64,000 nt of DNA, from positions 62,001-126,000 of the forward strand of contig JAGBAO010000002.1 in the NCBI GenBank assembly GCA_017938925.1. The letters run 5' to 3'. Positions within the stretch are counted from its first letter, which is position 1; the number at the start of each line of letters is the position of its first letter. The notes below the pieces were generated by a model. The model had not been told where the DNA came from, did no database searches, and worked only from the letters and a program-made list of their open reading frames with translations. The DNA is from Bacteroidales bacterium (GTDB lineage: Bacteria > Bacteroidota > Bacteroidia > Bacteroidales > UBA932). Shown in pieces: positions 46,532-54,886 of the stretch. The position numbers and the translations under genes were made by a program.

Positions 46532-49069
46532 ATGAAGAATACTCTTTTATCTATTATTACATTCTGTCTGGCACTTTCAGTTGCCGGACAGAATGTTCGT
46601 ACAGAAACATTACTTAAGGAATGGGAATTCAGGAAAGGACATGACATTGAAACCACTGAGGGTTGGGAGAGTGTTTCCATTCCTCACGATTGGGCAATAT
46701 ATGGTCCGTTTGACCGTTCCAATGACCTTCAGACTGTTGCTGTCGTACAGAACAGAGAGGAAGTTGCCAGCGTAAAGACCGGCCGCACAGGAGGATTGCC
46801 ATACATGGGGAAAGGAGCATACCGCAGAAACCTGCATGTTAACGAAGGCGCTCTTGACGGTCGAAGGCATATTCTTTTCTTTGATGGAGCAATGAGCGAA
46901 GCTCAGGTGTTTGTCAATGGGGAGAAAGTCTGCTTCTGGCCATATGGATATAATTCATTCCACTGTGATGTGACCGAATCTCTTAAAGAAGGTCAGAATG
47001 ATCTTGTGGTTCTACTTGAAAACAGGCCACAATCCTCACGTTGGTATCCAGGTGCAGGCCTATACCGCAAAGTACGTTATATCACTCTTCCGGAAATCCA
47101 TGTTCCTGTATGGGGTACATATATTACTACCCCACATGTCTGTGCTGACTATGCAAGTGTAAGCATCAAGACTAAAATTGAAGGAATGGGACGAGATGAA
47201 GCTGTTACTCTGAAGACCAGGATTTTCAATGGTAAAGGTGATGTAGTTGCTGAACGTACTGATACGAGAAAAGTCTTTAGTGGAGAGGTCGAACAGATAA
47301 TCACGGTTTCGAATCCGGAACTATGGTCTCCTGAGACTCCTGTATTGTATAGTGCGGAAACTGAAGTTTATACCGGAGGTGAGGTTTATACGGACTACAG
47401 CGCAGATCATTACAAGAACTACAAAGTCGTGCAGACGGCCGGCGGAGATTTCCAAGATAAAGTTACGACCACATTCGGCATCAGGACTATCGAGATTCGC
47501 CCGGATAAAGGCTTTTTCCTGAATGGAGAACCTCGCAAGTTGCGCGGAGTATGTCTGCATCATGATCTCGGTCCTCTTGGAGCTGCAGTGAACAAGTCAG
47601 CGATTCGTCACCAACTTACCATTCTCAAGGATATGGGATGCGATGCAATACGAACATCTCATAATATGCCTGCTGAGGAACTCATTGAACTATGCGACGA
47701 GATGGGTTTCATGGTTATGGCGGAGAACTTCGACGAATGGGATGCACCTAAATGCGAAAACGGTTATCATAAGTGGTTCAATGTTGACAGCGGCGACGGA
47801 AGAATCTGGGCAGAAAGAGACATGATCAACCTCATACATCATTTCAGAAACAATCCTTCAATTGTAATGTGGAGCATTGGAAACGAGGTCCCTTCGCAAT
47901 GGGCTGAAGGCGGGCTTGAGGTAGCTGCCTGGCTACAGAACCTCTACCATACAGAAGATCCAGGAAGACCGGTTACTTGCGGAATGGATCAGTTCGATGC
48001 AGTGGTGGGCAATGGTTTTGCGGCACAATTGGACGTTGCCGGATTCAATTATAAAGTTGCTCGCTATCAGCAGGCTTATGATGTTCTACCTCAGCGTATA
48101 ATTCTCGGAAGCGAGACTGCGTCTACTGTAAGTTCTCGAGGTGTATATCACTTTCCTGTGAAGATTGGAGCAGACCAGATGGAAGATGACCATCAGTCAT
48201 GCTCATATGACACAGGACATTGTGACTGGTCAAACATTCCGGATGAAGATCTTGCAGCTGATGAGGATTATCAGTGGTGCATAGGACAGTTCGTATGGAC
48301 CGGTTTTGACTATCTTGGTGAACCTTCGCCATATGATACTGATGCATGGCCGAACCACTCATCAGTATTTGGAATAGTCGACCTTGCTTCCATTCCGAAG
48401 GACAGATATTATCTCTACCGCAGCCAGTGGAATAATACTGATGAGACTCTTCACGTGCTTCCGCACTGGAACTGGGATGGACGAGAGGGAGAGGTTACTC
48501 CTGTATTCGTCTATACGTCATATCCTTCTGTGGAGCTTTTCGTCAATGGTGTTTCGCAAGGTGTACGCACATTTGCAGAGCCTGACGGCAAGACCCCTTG
48601 TCTGGGAGAAGATGTAATGAAACGCTTCCGTCTTATGTGGAATGAAGTAGTCTATCAGCCTGGTGAGCTGCGTGTAGTTGCTTATGATGCAGAAGGAAAG
48701 GCTGTTGAAGAGAAAACCATTCGCACAGCGGGTAAAGCAACTGCTATCAAACTTACCCCAGATCGCAGTGTCCTTAATGCTGATGGAGAGGATCTCTGTT
48801 ATCTCAATGTGAGTCTGGTTGACAAGGATGGCAATCCTGTTCCTGTGGATAACAGGCTGATCAAGGTTAGGGTCAGTGGCGCCGGTTCATTCAAAGCTAT
48901 CGCTAACGGAGATCCGACTTGCCTTGAGCCATTCCACAAGCCACAGATGCATCTGTTCAGCGGTCAGCTGACTGTCATCGTACAAAGTTCAGACACTCCT
49001 GGAGATATTGTTGTCGAAGTCAGCGGTAAGGGTGTCCAGAAATCAAAATGTAAAATTATAAGTAAATAA
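46532..49069 (+). CDS. GH2 beta-galactosidase of the galactan locus, periplasmic
   Basis: An 845-residue enzyme with a signal peptide (1-19, ending VAGQ). GH2 order: jelly-roll sugar-binding domain (about 25-190; VSIPHDWAIYG, GKGAYRRNL, RWYPGAGLYR), Ig-like domain, TIM barrel (about 310-590) and C-terminal beta domains including an invasin/Ig-like end (about 720-845). Acid/base Glu in WSIGNEVPS (about 449), nucleophile Glu in ILGSETAS (about 529). It differs in architecture from the LacZ-type GH2 at 23723. It would release galactose from galacto-oligosaccharides in the periplasm, supplying the galactokinase encoded downstream. Confidence 0.94.
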   Translation: MKNTLLSIITFCLALSVAGQNVRTETLLKEWEFRKGHDIETTEGWESVSIPHDWAIYGPFDRSNDLQTVAVVQNREEVASVKTGRTGGLPYMGKGAYRRNLHVNEGALDGRRHILFFDGAMSEAQVFVNGEKVCFWPYGYNSFHCDVTESLKEGQNDLVVLLENRPQSSRWYPGAGLYRKVRYITLPEIHVPVWGTYITTPHVCADYASVSIKTKIEGMGRDEAVTLKTRIFNGKGDVVAERTDTRKVFSGEVEQIITVSNPELWSPETPVLYSAETEVYTGGEVYTDYSADHYKNYKVVQTAGGDFQDKVTTTFGIRTIEIRPDKGFFLNGEPRKLRGVCLHHDLGPLGAAVNKSAIRHQLTILKDMGCDAIRTSHNMPAEELIELCDEMGFMVMAENFDEWDAPKCENGYHKWFNVDSGDGRIWAERDMINLIHHFRNNPSIVMWSIGNEVPSQWAEGGLEVAAWLQNLYHTEDPGRPVTCGMDQFDAVVGNGFAAQLDVAGFNYKVARYQQAYDVLPQRIILGSETASTVSSRGVYHFPVKIGADQMEDDHQSCSYDTGHCDWSNIPDEDLAADEDYQWCIGQFVWTGFDYLGEPSPYDTDAWPNHSSVFGIVDLASIPKDRYYLYRSQWNNTDETLHVLPHWNWDGREGEVTPVFVYTSYPSVELFVNGVSQGVRTFAEPDGKTPCLGEDVMKRFRLMWNEVVYQPGELRVVAYDAEGKAVEEKTIRTAGKATAIKLTPDRSVLNADGEDLCYLNVSLVDKDGNPVPVDNRLIKVRVSGAGSFKAIANGDPTCLEPFHKPQMHLFSGQLTVIVQSSDTPGDIVVEVSGKGVQKSKCKIISK

Positions 49070-49084
49070 AGTAATCAATATATA

Positions 49085-50017
49085 ATGAAACCAACACTGT
49101 TAGTGCTTGCTGCCGGAATGGGAAGCCGATACGGCGGACTCAAGCAGATGGATGGTCTCGGTCCTAATGGAGAAACCATCATCGATTATTCTATATACGA
49201 TGCTGTGCAGGCCGGATTCGGCAAGGTGGTATACATTGTCCGCGAGTATTTCAAGGAGCAGATGGAGCAGGTGGTGAAAGAAAAATACAGCAACGTGAAA
49301 TGCGTTGACGGTGAGCCACTTGAATTCCAGTTCGTAACCCAGGAACTCTTCAAGATCCCTTCACAGTTCACACTCAATCCAGAGCGCGAAAAGCCATGGG
49401 GCACAGCCCATGCCGTACTTATGGGTAAGGACGTGGTGAAAGAGCCGTTCGCAGTAATCAACGGAGACGACTACTACGGAAAAGAATCCTTCAGGATTCT
49501 CGGAGACTGGCTCAGGGAACACGAAGGCAAGACAGGCGAATACGCTCTCGTAGGATTCGAACTTGACAACACACTTTCAGAGTCGGGCGGAGTGTCACGC
49601 GGAATCGGAACTGCTGACAAGACCGGCTTCCTTACAGATGTAGTTGAGCATCACAAGATCGCAATGGCAGAAGACGGCAAGATTTACGGAGAGAACAATG
49701 TCTCTGGAGAGACTGTAGAGCTTGCACCTAAGGCTCTCTGCTCAATGAACATGTGGGGATTCACTCCTGACTACTTCGGAAAGAGCGAATCAATATTCAC
49801 TAAGTTCCTCGAAACGAACATCAACGAACTTAAAGCTGAGTTCTATATCCCGTTCGCAATCGACTGCATCATCAAGGAAGGTATCGGAAAATGCGAGCTT
49901 CTTTCTACACCATCACGCTGGTTCGGTGTGACATTCAAGGAAGACCGTCCTGGAGTGGTTGCTAAGTTCCAGGAGTTTGCTGATAAGGGAGTATACCCTT
50001 CACCTCTTTATAAATAA
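49085..50017 (+). CDS. Sugar-phosphate nucleotidyltransferase, candidate galactose-1-phosphate uridylyltransferase substitute
   Basis: A 310-residue cytoplasmic protein of the NTP-transferase fold. The nucleotide-binding start LVLAAGMGSRYGGLKQMDGL (about 5-24) has the G-x-G-x-R pattern, FAVINGDDYYG (about 122-132) has the metal-binding aspartates, and WGTAHAVLMG precedes it. ESGGVSRGIG and SMNMWGF are typical of a Bacteroidota group usually annotated only as nucleotidyltransferase. It lies between the GH2 and galE. No GalT gene is present between or near galE and galK, so it may make UDP-galactose or UDP-glucose from UTP and the hexose-1-phosphate (a pyrophosphorylase route). This is inferred from context. 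Confidence 0.8.
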   Translation: MKPTLLVLAAGMGSRYGGLKQMDGLGPNGETIIDYSIYDAVQAGFGKVVYIVREYFKEQMEQVVKEKYSNVKCVDGEPLEFQFVTQELFKIPSQFTLNPEREKPWGTAHAVLMGKDVVKEPFAVINGDDYYGKESFRILGDWLREHEGKTGEYALVGFELDNTLSESGGVSRGIGTADKTGFLTDVVEHHKIAMAEDGKIYGENNVSGETVELAPKALCSMNMWGFTPDYFGKSESIFTKFLETNINELKAEFYIPFAIDCIIKEGIGKCELLSTPSRWFGVTFKEDRPGVVAKFQEFADKGVYPSPLYK

Positions 50018-50022
50018 TTCTT

Positions 50023-51072
50023 ATGGTTATGGCAAAGAAGGTTCTTGTATCGGGAGGAGCAGGGTACATAGGCAGCCATGTGACTGTCGAACTTATTTCA
50101 GCTGGTTATGATGTTGTGGTCGCAGACAATATGTCAAACTGCGATATGACGTGCTTCGAGGGTGTAAAGAAGATTACTGGTAAGGATGACATTCCATTCT
50201 ATCAGATCGATTGTTGTGACTTTGCATCTGTAAACAGGCTTTTCACTGAACATGAGATTGACGCAGTGATCCACTTTGCTGCTTTCAAGGCAGTTGGCGA
50301 GTCAGTTGCGGAGCCTATAAAGTATTACCGCAATAATCTGGTGTCCTTCCTCAATATCCTTGAGGTTGCCAAAAGTCATGGTGGTTGCAATGTATTGTTC
50401 TCATCATCGGCAACTGTCTATGGTGAGGCCGATATTCTCCCTGTGACAGAGCAGACTCCTCGTCTGCCTGCGACATCTCCTTATGGAAACACCAAGCAGA
50501 TGTGCGAGGATATTCTTCGTGATGTTGTTAAAGCTACAACGGGTTCCGAGAATGTCATCAATGGTATCGCTCTACGTTACTTCAATCCTATCGGAGCCCA
50601 TCCTTCGGCACTGATAGGCGAGCTTCCTCGTGGAGTTCCTAACAACCTCGTTCCGTTCATCACCCAGACCGCAATCGGAAAGCGCGAATGTCTGAGCATC
50701 TTCGGCAATGATTATCCTACGGAGGACGGTACTTGTCTTCGTGACTATATTGATGTTGTAGATCTTGCAAAAGCTCACGTTGCTGCAGTGTCAAGAATGA
50801 TTGACGGAAAGATGAAGAACGGTTATGAAGTCTTCAATGTCGGAACAGGACGTCCGGTTTCCGTGTACGAACTTGTGAGGGCATTTGAGAGAGTCAATGG
50901 AATAGAGCTTAACTACAAGTTTGTAGACCGTCGACCTGGCGATGTGGTGGCAATCTGGGCCGAAACAACTCTTGCAAACAACGAGCTTGGCTGGAAAGCT
51001 GAGCGCACTGTGGAGGAAACACTTGCTTCAGCTTGGGCATGGGAGAGAAACCTTAGTTTATTACAGAAATAA
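50023..51072 (+). CDS. galE: UDP-glucose 4-epimerase GalE
   Basis: A 349-residue extended-SDR enzyme that interconverts UDP-galactose and UDP-glucose. NAD-binding SGGAGYIGSHVTVELISAG (about 9-27), FAAFKAVGESV (about 85), the catalytic SSSATVYG serine and SPYGNTKQMCEDIL with Tyr-x-x-x-Lys, then ALRYFNPIGAHPS and VFNVGTGRPVSV, all standard for GalE. ATG 50023 and ATG 50029 are both possible. It lies 5 nt after the nucleotidyltransferase and 8 nt before galK, so it is one operon with them. Confidence 0.96.
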   Translation: MVMAKKVLVSGGAGYIGSHVTVELISAGYDVVVADNMSNCDMTCFEGVKKITGKDDIPFYQIDCCDFASVNRLFTEHEIDAVIHFAAFKAVGESVAEPIKYYRNNLVSFLNILEVAKSHGGCNVLFSSSATVYGEADILPVTEQTPRLPATSPYGNTKQMCEDILRDVVKATTGSENVINGIALRYFNPIGAHPSALIGELPRGVPNNLVPFITQTAIGKRECLSIFGNDYPTEDGTCLRDYIDVVDLAKAHVAAVSRMIDGKMKNGYEVFNVGTGRPVSVYELVRAFERVNGIELNYKFVDRRPGDVVAIWAETTLANNELGWKAERTVEETLASAWAWERNLSLLQK

Positions 51073-51080
51073 TCAAATAT

Positions 51081-52214
51081 ATGAAAAATCAGATTCAGAA
51101 TAAATTCCAGACTCTCTTCCAGACAGAAGGCGAGTTCTTTGCGTCTGCAGGACGCATCAACCTTATCGGAGAGCACACTGACTACAATGGAGGTTTTGTG
51201 TTCCCTGGTGCCATCGACAAGGGAATGATTGCAGAAATCAAGCTTAACGGAACAGATACCGTAAAGGCTTTTGCCCTTGACCTTGACGAATATTGCGAGT
51301 TTGGTCTCAACGAGGAAGATGCACCATCACAGTCATGGGCATGTTACATCTTCGGTGTTTGCCGTGAAATTCAGAAAAGAGGCGGAGTGATCGGCGGTTT
51401 TGATACCGTATTTGCAGGTGATGTTCCCCTCGGTGCCGGCATGTCGTCTTCTGCAGCTCTTGAAAGTACATTCGCTTACGCTCTCAATGAACTCTTTAAC
51501 CTCAATATTGATAAGTTTGAACTCGCACGCATAGGCCAGAGCACGGAACATAACTATTGCGGGGTAAAGTGCGGTATCATGGACCAGTTCGCATCAGTTT
51601 TCGGTAAGGCAGGCCACCTTATGCGCCTTGACTGCCGTTCGATGGAATTCGAGTACTTCCCGTTCGACCCTGAGAAGCATGGCTATAAGCTTGTTCTTCT
51701 TAATTCATGCGTAAAGCACGAGCTCGTAGGTTCTCCTTACAATGACCGTCGTGCATCATGCGAGCGTGTCGCTGCAGTTCTTGGTCAGGAATTCCTCCGT
51801 GGAGCCACTATGGATCAGCTTGAAGCCATCAAGGACCATATTTCAGAGGAAGACTACCTCCGCGCACGTTATGTGATCGGTGAGGAGAAGAGAGTTCTCG
51901 ATGTATGCGAGGCTCTTCAGAAGAATGATTATGAGACCGTAGGAGCCCGCATGTATGAGACTCACTGGGGAATGTCAAAGGATTATGAGGTATCATGCGA
52001 AGAGCTTGACTTCCTCGCTACAGTGGCACAGGAATGCGGTGTGACAGGTTCAAGAATCATGGGAGGCGGCTTCGGAGGCTGCACAATCAATCTCGTGAAG
52101 GCAGAACTCTACGACGCATTCATCGCTAAGGCAAAGGCAGCTTTTGCTGAGAAGTATGGTCACGAGCCTATCGAAATCCCTGTAATAATCAGTGACGGTG
52201 CTCGTAAATTATAA
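51081..52214 (+). CDS. galK: Galactokinase GalK
   Basis: A 377-residue GHMP kinase that phosphorylates galactose to galactose-1-phosphate. The galactokinase signature GRINLIGEHTDYNGG (about 24-38) is perfect, the phosphate-binding loop is PLGAGMSSSAALE (about 116-128), and the C-terminal GHMP motif is SRIMGGGFGGCTINL (about 326-340). Length is typical. It is the last gene of the galactan/Leloir operon and is followed by a stable stem structure. Confidence 0.97.
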   Translation: MKNQIQNKFQTLFQTEGEFFASAGRINLIGEHTDYNGGFVFPGAIDKGMIAEIKLNGTDTVKAFALDLDEYCEFGLNEEDAPSQSWACYIFGVCREIQKRGGVIGGFDTVFAGDVPLGAGMSSSAALESTFAYALNELFNLNIDKFELARIGQSTEHNYCGVKCGIMDQFASVFGKAGHLMRLDCRSMEFEYFPFDPEKHGYKLVLLNSCVKHELVGSPYNDRRASCERVAAVLGQEFLRGATMDQLEAIKDHISEEDYLRARYVIGEEKRVLDVCEALQKNDYETVGARMYETHWGMSKDYEVSCEELDFLATVAQECGVTGSRIMGGGFGGCTINLVKAELYDAFIAKAKAAFAEKYGHEPIEIPVIISDGARKL

Positions 52215-52242
52215 TAATTGCTGAACCTATACCTATAAAGTT

Positions 52243-52313
52243 TCGGAGAGTCTTACTGAAAAGCATATTTCTTACGACTTATGCCAGTGGCCAACTGTCA
52301 GCAGACTCTCCGA
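52243..52313 (+). terminator. Branched stem structure after galK, probable terminator
   Basis: A perfect 10-bp outer stem (TCGGAGAGTC 52243-52252, GACTCTCCGA 52304-52313) encloses two small hairpins (GCATA/TATGC at 52263-52284 and CAGT/ACTG at 52285-52297) and is followed by TTTATATTTT. It is longer and more branched than a simple terminator, so a small structured RNA is the alternative. The rest of 52215-52459 shows no gene. Confidence 0.5.
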
Positions 52314-52459
52314 TTTATATTTTGCGAAGATATAGAAAATATCATTAAATCATCATAGTAGTTGATGAGATTTAAGAATACGGTTATATCGTAATAAAGC
52401 AAGACAAATTTTGATAAATCCCTATTCTCGCCTGTGCGGCAAGAATGGACGTGCCGATT

Positions 52460-53359
52460 TTATTTGGTATGCCAGAGAGGCTCTGTTTCCCAGGTTGATG
52501 GGAAACCCATTGCCTTGATGTCGACTGAGGGGTAATCTTTCAGGAGTTGCTTCAGGCGGGTTGTGAATGAACTGTTCGGATTGATTGTCAAGAGGATGTA
52601 TCTGATGATGCAGAGGATGTAATAGACTTTGTCGTTCTGAACTCTTGTGCTGATGAATCCGTGTGCTGTACGTTTGGGGAATCCTCCTGTTACTCGCAGG
52701 GTCTTGTTCCAGAGTCTGCTGTGGTGGGCGCATATGTTTCTTACATATACGAAACTATGGATCCAGGATTCAAGTACGGTGTCCGCTACTCCGAAGCGGT
52801 TTGCGATGTTGCGCTTTGTTCTACCGCCGTTAAGATGTTTGAACAGAAGGGATAGTGTTCCGAATGAGGACACTTCCATTGTCATCCAGCTTGGCGGGAA
52901 CTGGTTGCTGTATGTCTTTTTGAAATCGAGTATCTGGTCGTCATCCGAGCGTTTCAGTTCGGCTTCGATGCCTGAAAGGATTCCGGAGTGTTTCGCCTGA
53001 TTTGCAAAGAGAGACTTGTCCGTGAACCAGTATGGGGAATATGTATGAGAGAGTTCCTGAGAAATTATTGTTCTCAGGGATATCTCTATCTTTTCCATTT
53101 CGGCACAGATGAGTTTTCTTAGTGCAGAGTCAAACTTGTAGAGGGTATAGGCGTCCTCGAATGTTGCTCCGCTTTTGAATGTGCCTGTCTGTTTATTCTG
53201 AAGAAGTGGCAGAAGGTAGCTCTTGAATCTGAAATAACTGATATGATCAAGCAGATGGGATGCCTTTGTTTCATCCATGAATATAAGTCCTCTGCTTTTG
53301 AGCAGTTTGATTATGTCTCCTGTGGTCAGCGGAGCATCATTGTAGAGCATCTTTGTCAT
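52460..53359 (-). CDS. Abi_2 (AbiD/AbiF-like) HEPN abortive-infection protein
   Basis: A 299-residue cytoplasmic protein. The N-terminal LLKSRGLIFMDETKASHLL and ISYFRFKSYLLPLL (about 40-53) and central SALRKLICAEMEKIEISLRT (about 78-97) are typical of the Abi_2 family. VYVRNICAHHSRLWN contains the HEPN R-x4-H motif (Arg207, His212), the RNase active site in such proteins. It is expected to be an RNA-cleaving toxin used in phage defence through growth arrest. It has its own promoter and a structured leader (53370-53420) that may encode its control. It is in an accessory island, next to an integrase, with lower GC than its neighbours. Toxic activity is inferred from family and motif only. Confidence 0.88.
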   Translation of the reverse strand: MTKMLYNDAPLTTGDIIKLLKSRGLIFMDETKASHLLDHISYFRFKSYLLPLLQNKQTGTFKSGATFEDAYTLYKFDSALRKLICAEMEKIEISLRTIISQELSHTYSPYWFTDKSLFANQAKHSGILSGIEAELKRSDDDQILDFKKTYSNQFPPSWMTMEVSSFGTLSLLFKHLNGGRTKRNIANRFGVADTVLESWIHSFVYVRNICAHHSRLWNKTLRVTGGFPKRTAHGFISTRVQNDKVYYILCIIRYILLTINPNSSFTTRLKQLLKDYPSVDIKAMGFPSTWETEPLWHTK

Positions 53360-53369
53360 AGTGTATAAA

Positions 53370-53420
53370 ATAAAAAGTCCACCCTGAGCGCGCTGTTCTG
53401 ACGGGAAGCGGGGTGAACAT
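53370..53420 (-). ncRNA. Structured GC-rich leader RNA of the Abi gene, candidate RNA antitoxin or attenuator
   Basis: Immediately after a perfect promoter, the minus-strand transcript starts at about 53421 and forms an outer stem (53411-53418 with 53377-53384, 7 of 8 paired) and an inner stem (CGCT/AGCG, 53407-53410 with 53391-53394), with a one-sided bulge at 53385-53390. The hairpin is followed by a U5 run (53372-53376), like an intrinsic terminator, only 12 nt before the Abi start codon. A 27-codon reading frame from ATG 53420 overlaps the Abi start out of frame, so a translated leader is an alternative. Confidence 0.45.
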
Positions 53421-53427
53421 GTTGCTG

Positions 53428-53460
53428 CAAAGATATGAAAATTATCATTACAAAGACAAA
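53428..53460 (-). promoter_or_regulatory. Promoter of the Abi leader and gene
   Basis: On the minus strand, TTTG (53457-53460), a 21-nt spacer and TATCTTTG (53428-53435), both perfect. It places transcription start 2-8 nt before the leader hairpin. Confidence 0.75.
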
Positions 53461-53542
53461 CTTCTCTTGAAAAATCTGCATTTATAAAATTTTCAACACC
53501 TTGAACAGCCTGGGCTGCTTACGGAGCAACATCTGTACCTGA

Positions 53543-53728
53543 CTCAATAAAGGTTGCGTTCTTTCACTGACTGATAGATTTGACGGCTCAATCGACAAGG
53601 CAATGGAGGTCTTCTATAATTCCGTCACGGCTCAGATGATACAGGACGGAGTCGCAGACCTTCACTGCAGAAGCGACCATTACCTTGCAGATGAAATATA
53701 CAGAGAATATACCGAAGCTTCTGAATAA
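53543..53728 (+). pseudogene. C-terminal gene fragment of unknown family
   Basis: An open frame of about 61 codons, ending TAA 53726-53728, with no good start before ATG 53603. The translation is well-composed and acidic (LTDRFDGSIDKAMEVFYN, ADLHCRSDHYLADEIYREYT), unlike random intergenic sequence, so I think it is the tail of a once longer gene. I do not recognise the family. It lies between the Abi promoter and the 3' end of the integrase gene. The stretch 53461-53542 between them shows nothing else. Confidence 0.35.
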
Positions 53729-53756
53729 GAAACTTCGGTATATCGTATAATATCAG

Positions 53757-54875
53757 CTATTCAATCCGTATCAGATTTGCCGCTTCCCTAGCTTTCTCAT
53801 CCACAAGATGAAAATACTGCTGAGTAGTCAGGATGCTTGCGTGCGTCATATGACGGGATACTGTGTTTATGTCAGCACCGGCTGTGATAAGCATTGTAGC
53901 ACAAGTGTGGCGGAAACAATATAATGTAATATGCTTCTTGATTCCGGCTGCTTTTACCCAATCTCTTAAAGGCTTCACCGCCATTGAACGCCTAAAATCA
54001 TTAAAGACCAAACCATGTTCCTTACGTGAACCGCAGAACTTGAGCGCTTCTCTACTAATCGGGATTGTTTCTGTATTTTTGGTCTTATGCAACATCTTAC
54101 GTATCACCGGCTCCCCTTTCTCATCAAATAATATTTCAGACCAATCAAGCGATATAAGGTCAGAAGGTCTAAGTCCGCTGAAAATTGCCAATGCAACAAG
54201 ATTTCTCAATACCTCATATTCACAAGGGGTCTCCAAGAGTCTTTTGCATTCTTCTTGGGTGAGGAATTCCCTCTGAGAACGACGAGTTGGAATTTTTGCG
54301 AAATGCAAACTGATATCTTCCTTTATGTAACCCTCGATATATGCATCCTTAACAATGGACTTGAAATGGACGAAATACTTGCTGGCTGTATTCTGATGCA
54401 AGAGCGTTCTCTTATTCTTGCCTACAGGGCTTGATATCACTGCCTTATTAAGTAGATAATCCCTGTATGACTCTGCAAACCGATACCTTATGTCACGAAA
54501 AGTGCACTTGCCCTTTACAAACTTCTTGAAGTGTTTGTAGGAATGCTGCCATGTCGGATTTTTAAGCTTTATCCTCTGTTTATAGTACTCCAGAAAATCT
54601 TCATCCAGCCTGCAGTCGTCAAAGATCTTCAGTTCCTTATTCATGATTGCCTTCATTCTGAGATTCCTGATCTTTCTTGCATGCTTCCATACTTCAGCAT
54701 TGTACTCTTTGTCTTCTTCCGTTAGCGGATCGACGACAATGTAACGCTTGAGGGATTCTTTTCTAGTTTCCTTGCCTGTTAGAGGATTATACAATGCTGG
54801 ACTATATTCGAGATATAAATATGCTTTGCCGTTATTTGGATTTCTCTTTCTGATTTCAACTTTTACTTTGCTCAT
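53757..54875 (-). CDS. Site-specific tyrosine recombinase (integrase)
   Basis: A 372-residue integrase. An arm-binding/AP2-like N-terminus (about 1-85) and a SAM-like core-binding domain (about 90-190; CRLDEDFLEYYKQRIK) precede the catalytic domain (about 200-365). Catalytic residues are Arg236 in SGLRPSDL, Lys264 in MLHKTKN, Arg322 in LYCFRHTCA (a Tyr replaces the usual first His of His-x-x-Arg), His345 and Tyr354 in TTQQYF. All but the first box-II position match, so it may be active. It follows the zinc-ribbon/HTH gene by 11 nt and should mobilise the island. It is of the type found in Bacteroides mobilizable elements. Confidence 0.93.
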   Translation of the reverse strand: MSKVKVEIRKRNPNNGKAYLYLEYSPALYNPLTGKETRKESLKRYIVVDPLTEEDKEYNAEVWKHARKIRNLRMKAIMNKELKIFDDCRLDEDFLEYYKQRIKLKNPTWQHSYKHFKKFVKGKCTFRDIRYRFAESYRDYLLNKAVISSPVGKNKRTLLHQNTASKYFVHFKSIVKDAYIEGYIKEDISLHFAKIPTRRSQREFLTQEECKRLLETPCEYEVLRNLVALAIFSGLRPSDLISLDWSEILFDEKGEPVIRKMLHKTKNTETIPISREALKFCGSRKEHGLVFNDFRRSMAVKPLRDWVKAAGIKKHITLYCFRHTCATMLITAGADINTVSRHMTHASILTTQQYFHLVDEKAREAANLIRIE

Positions 54876-54886
54876 AGTTATTGAGA

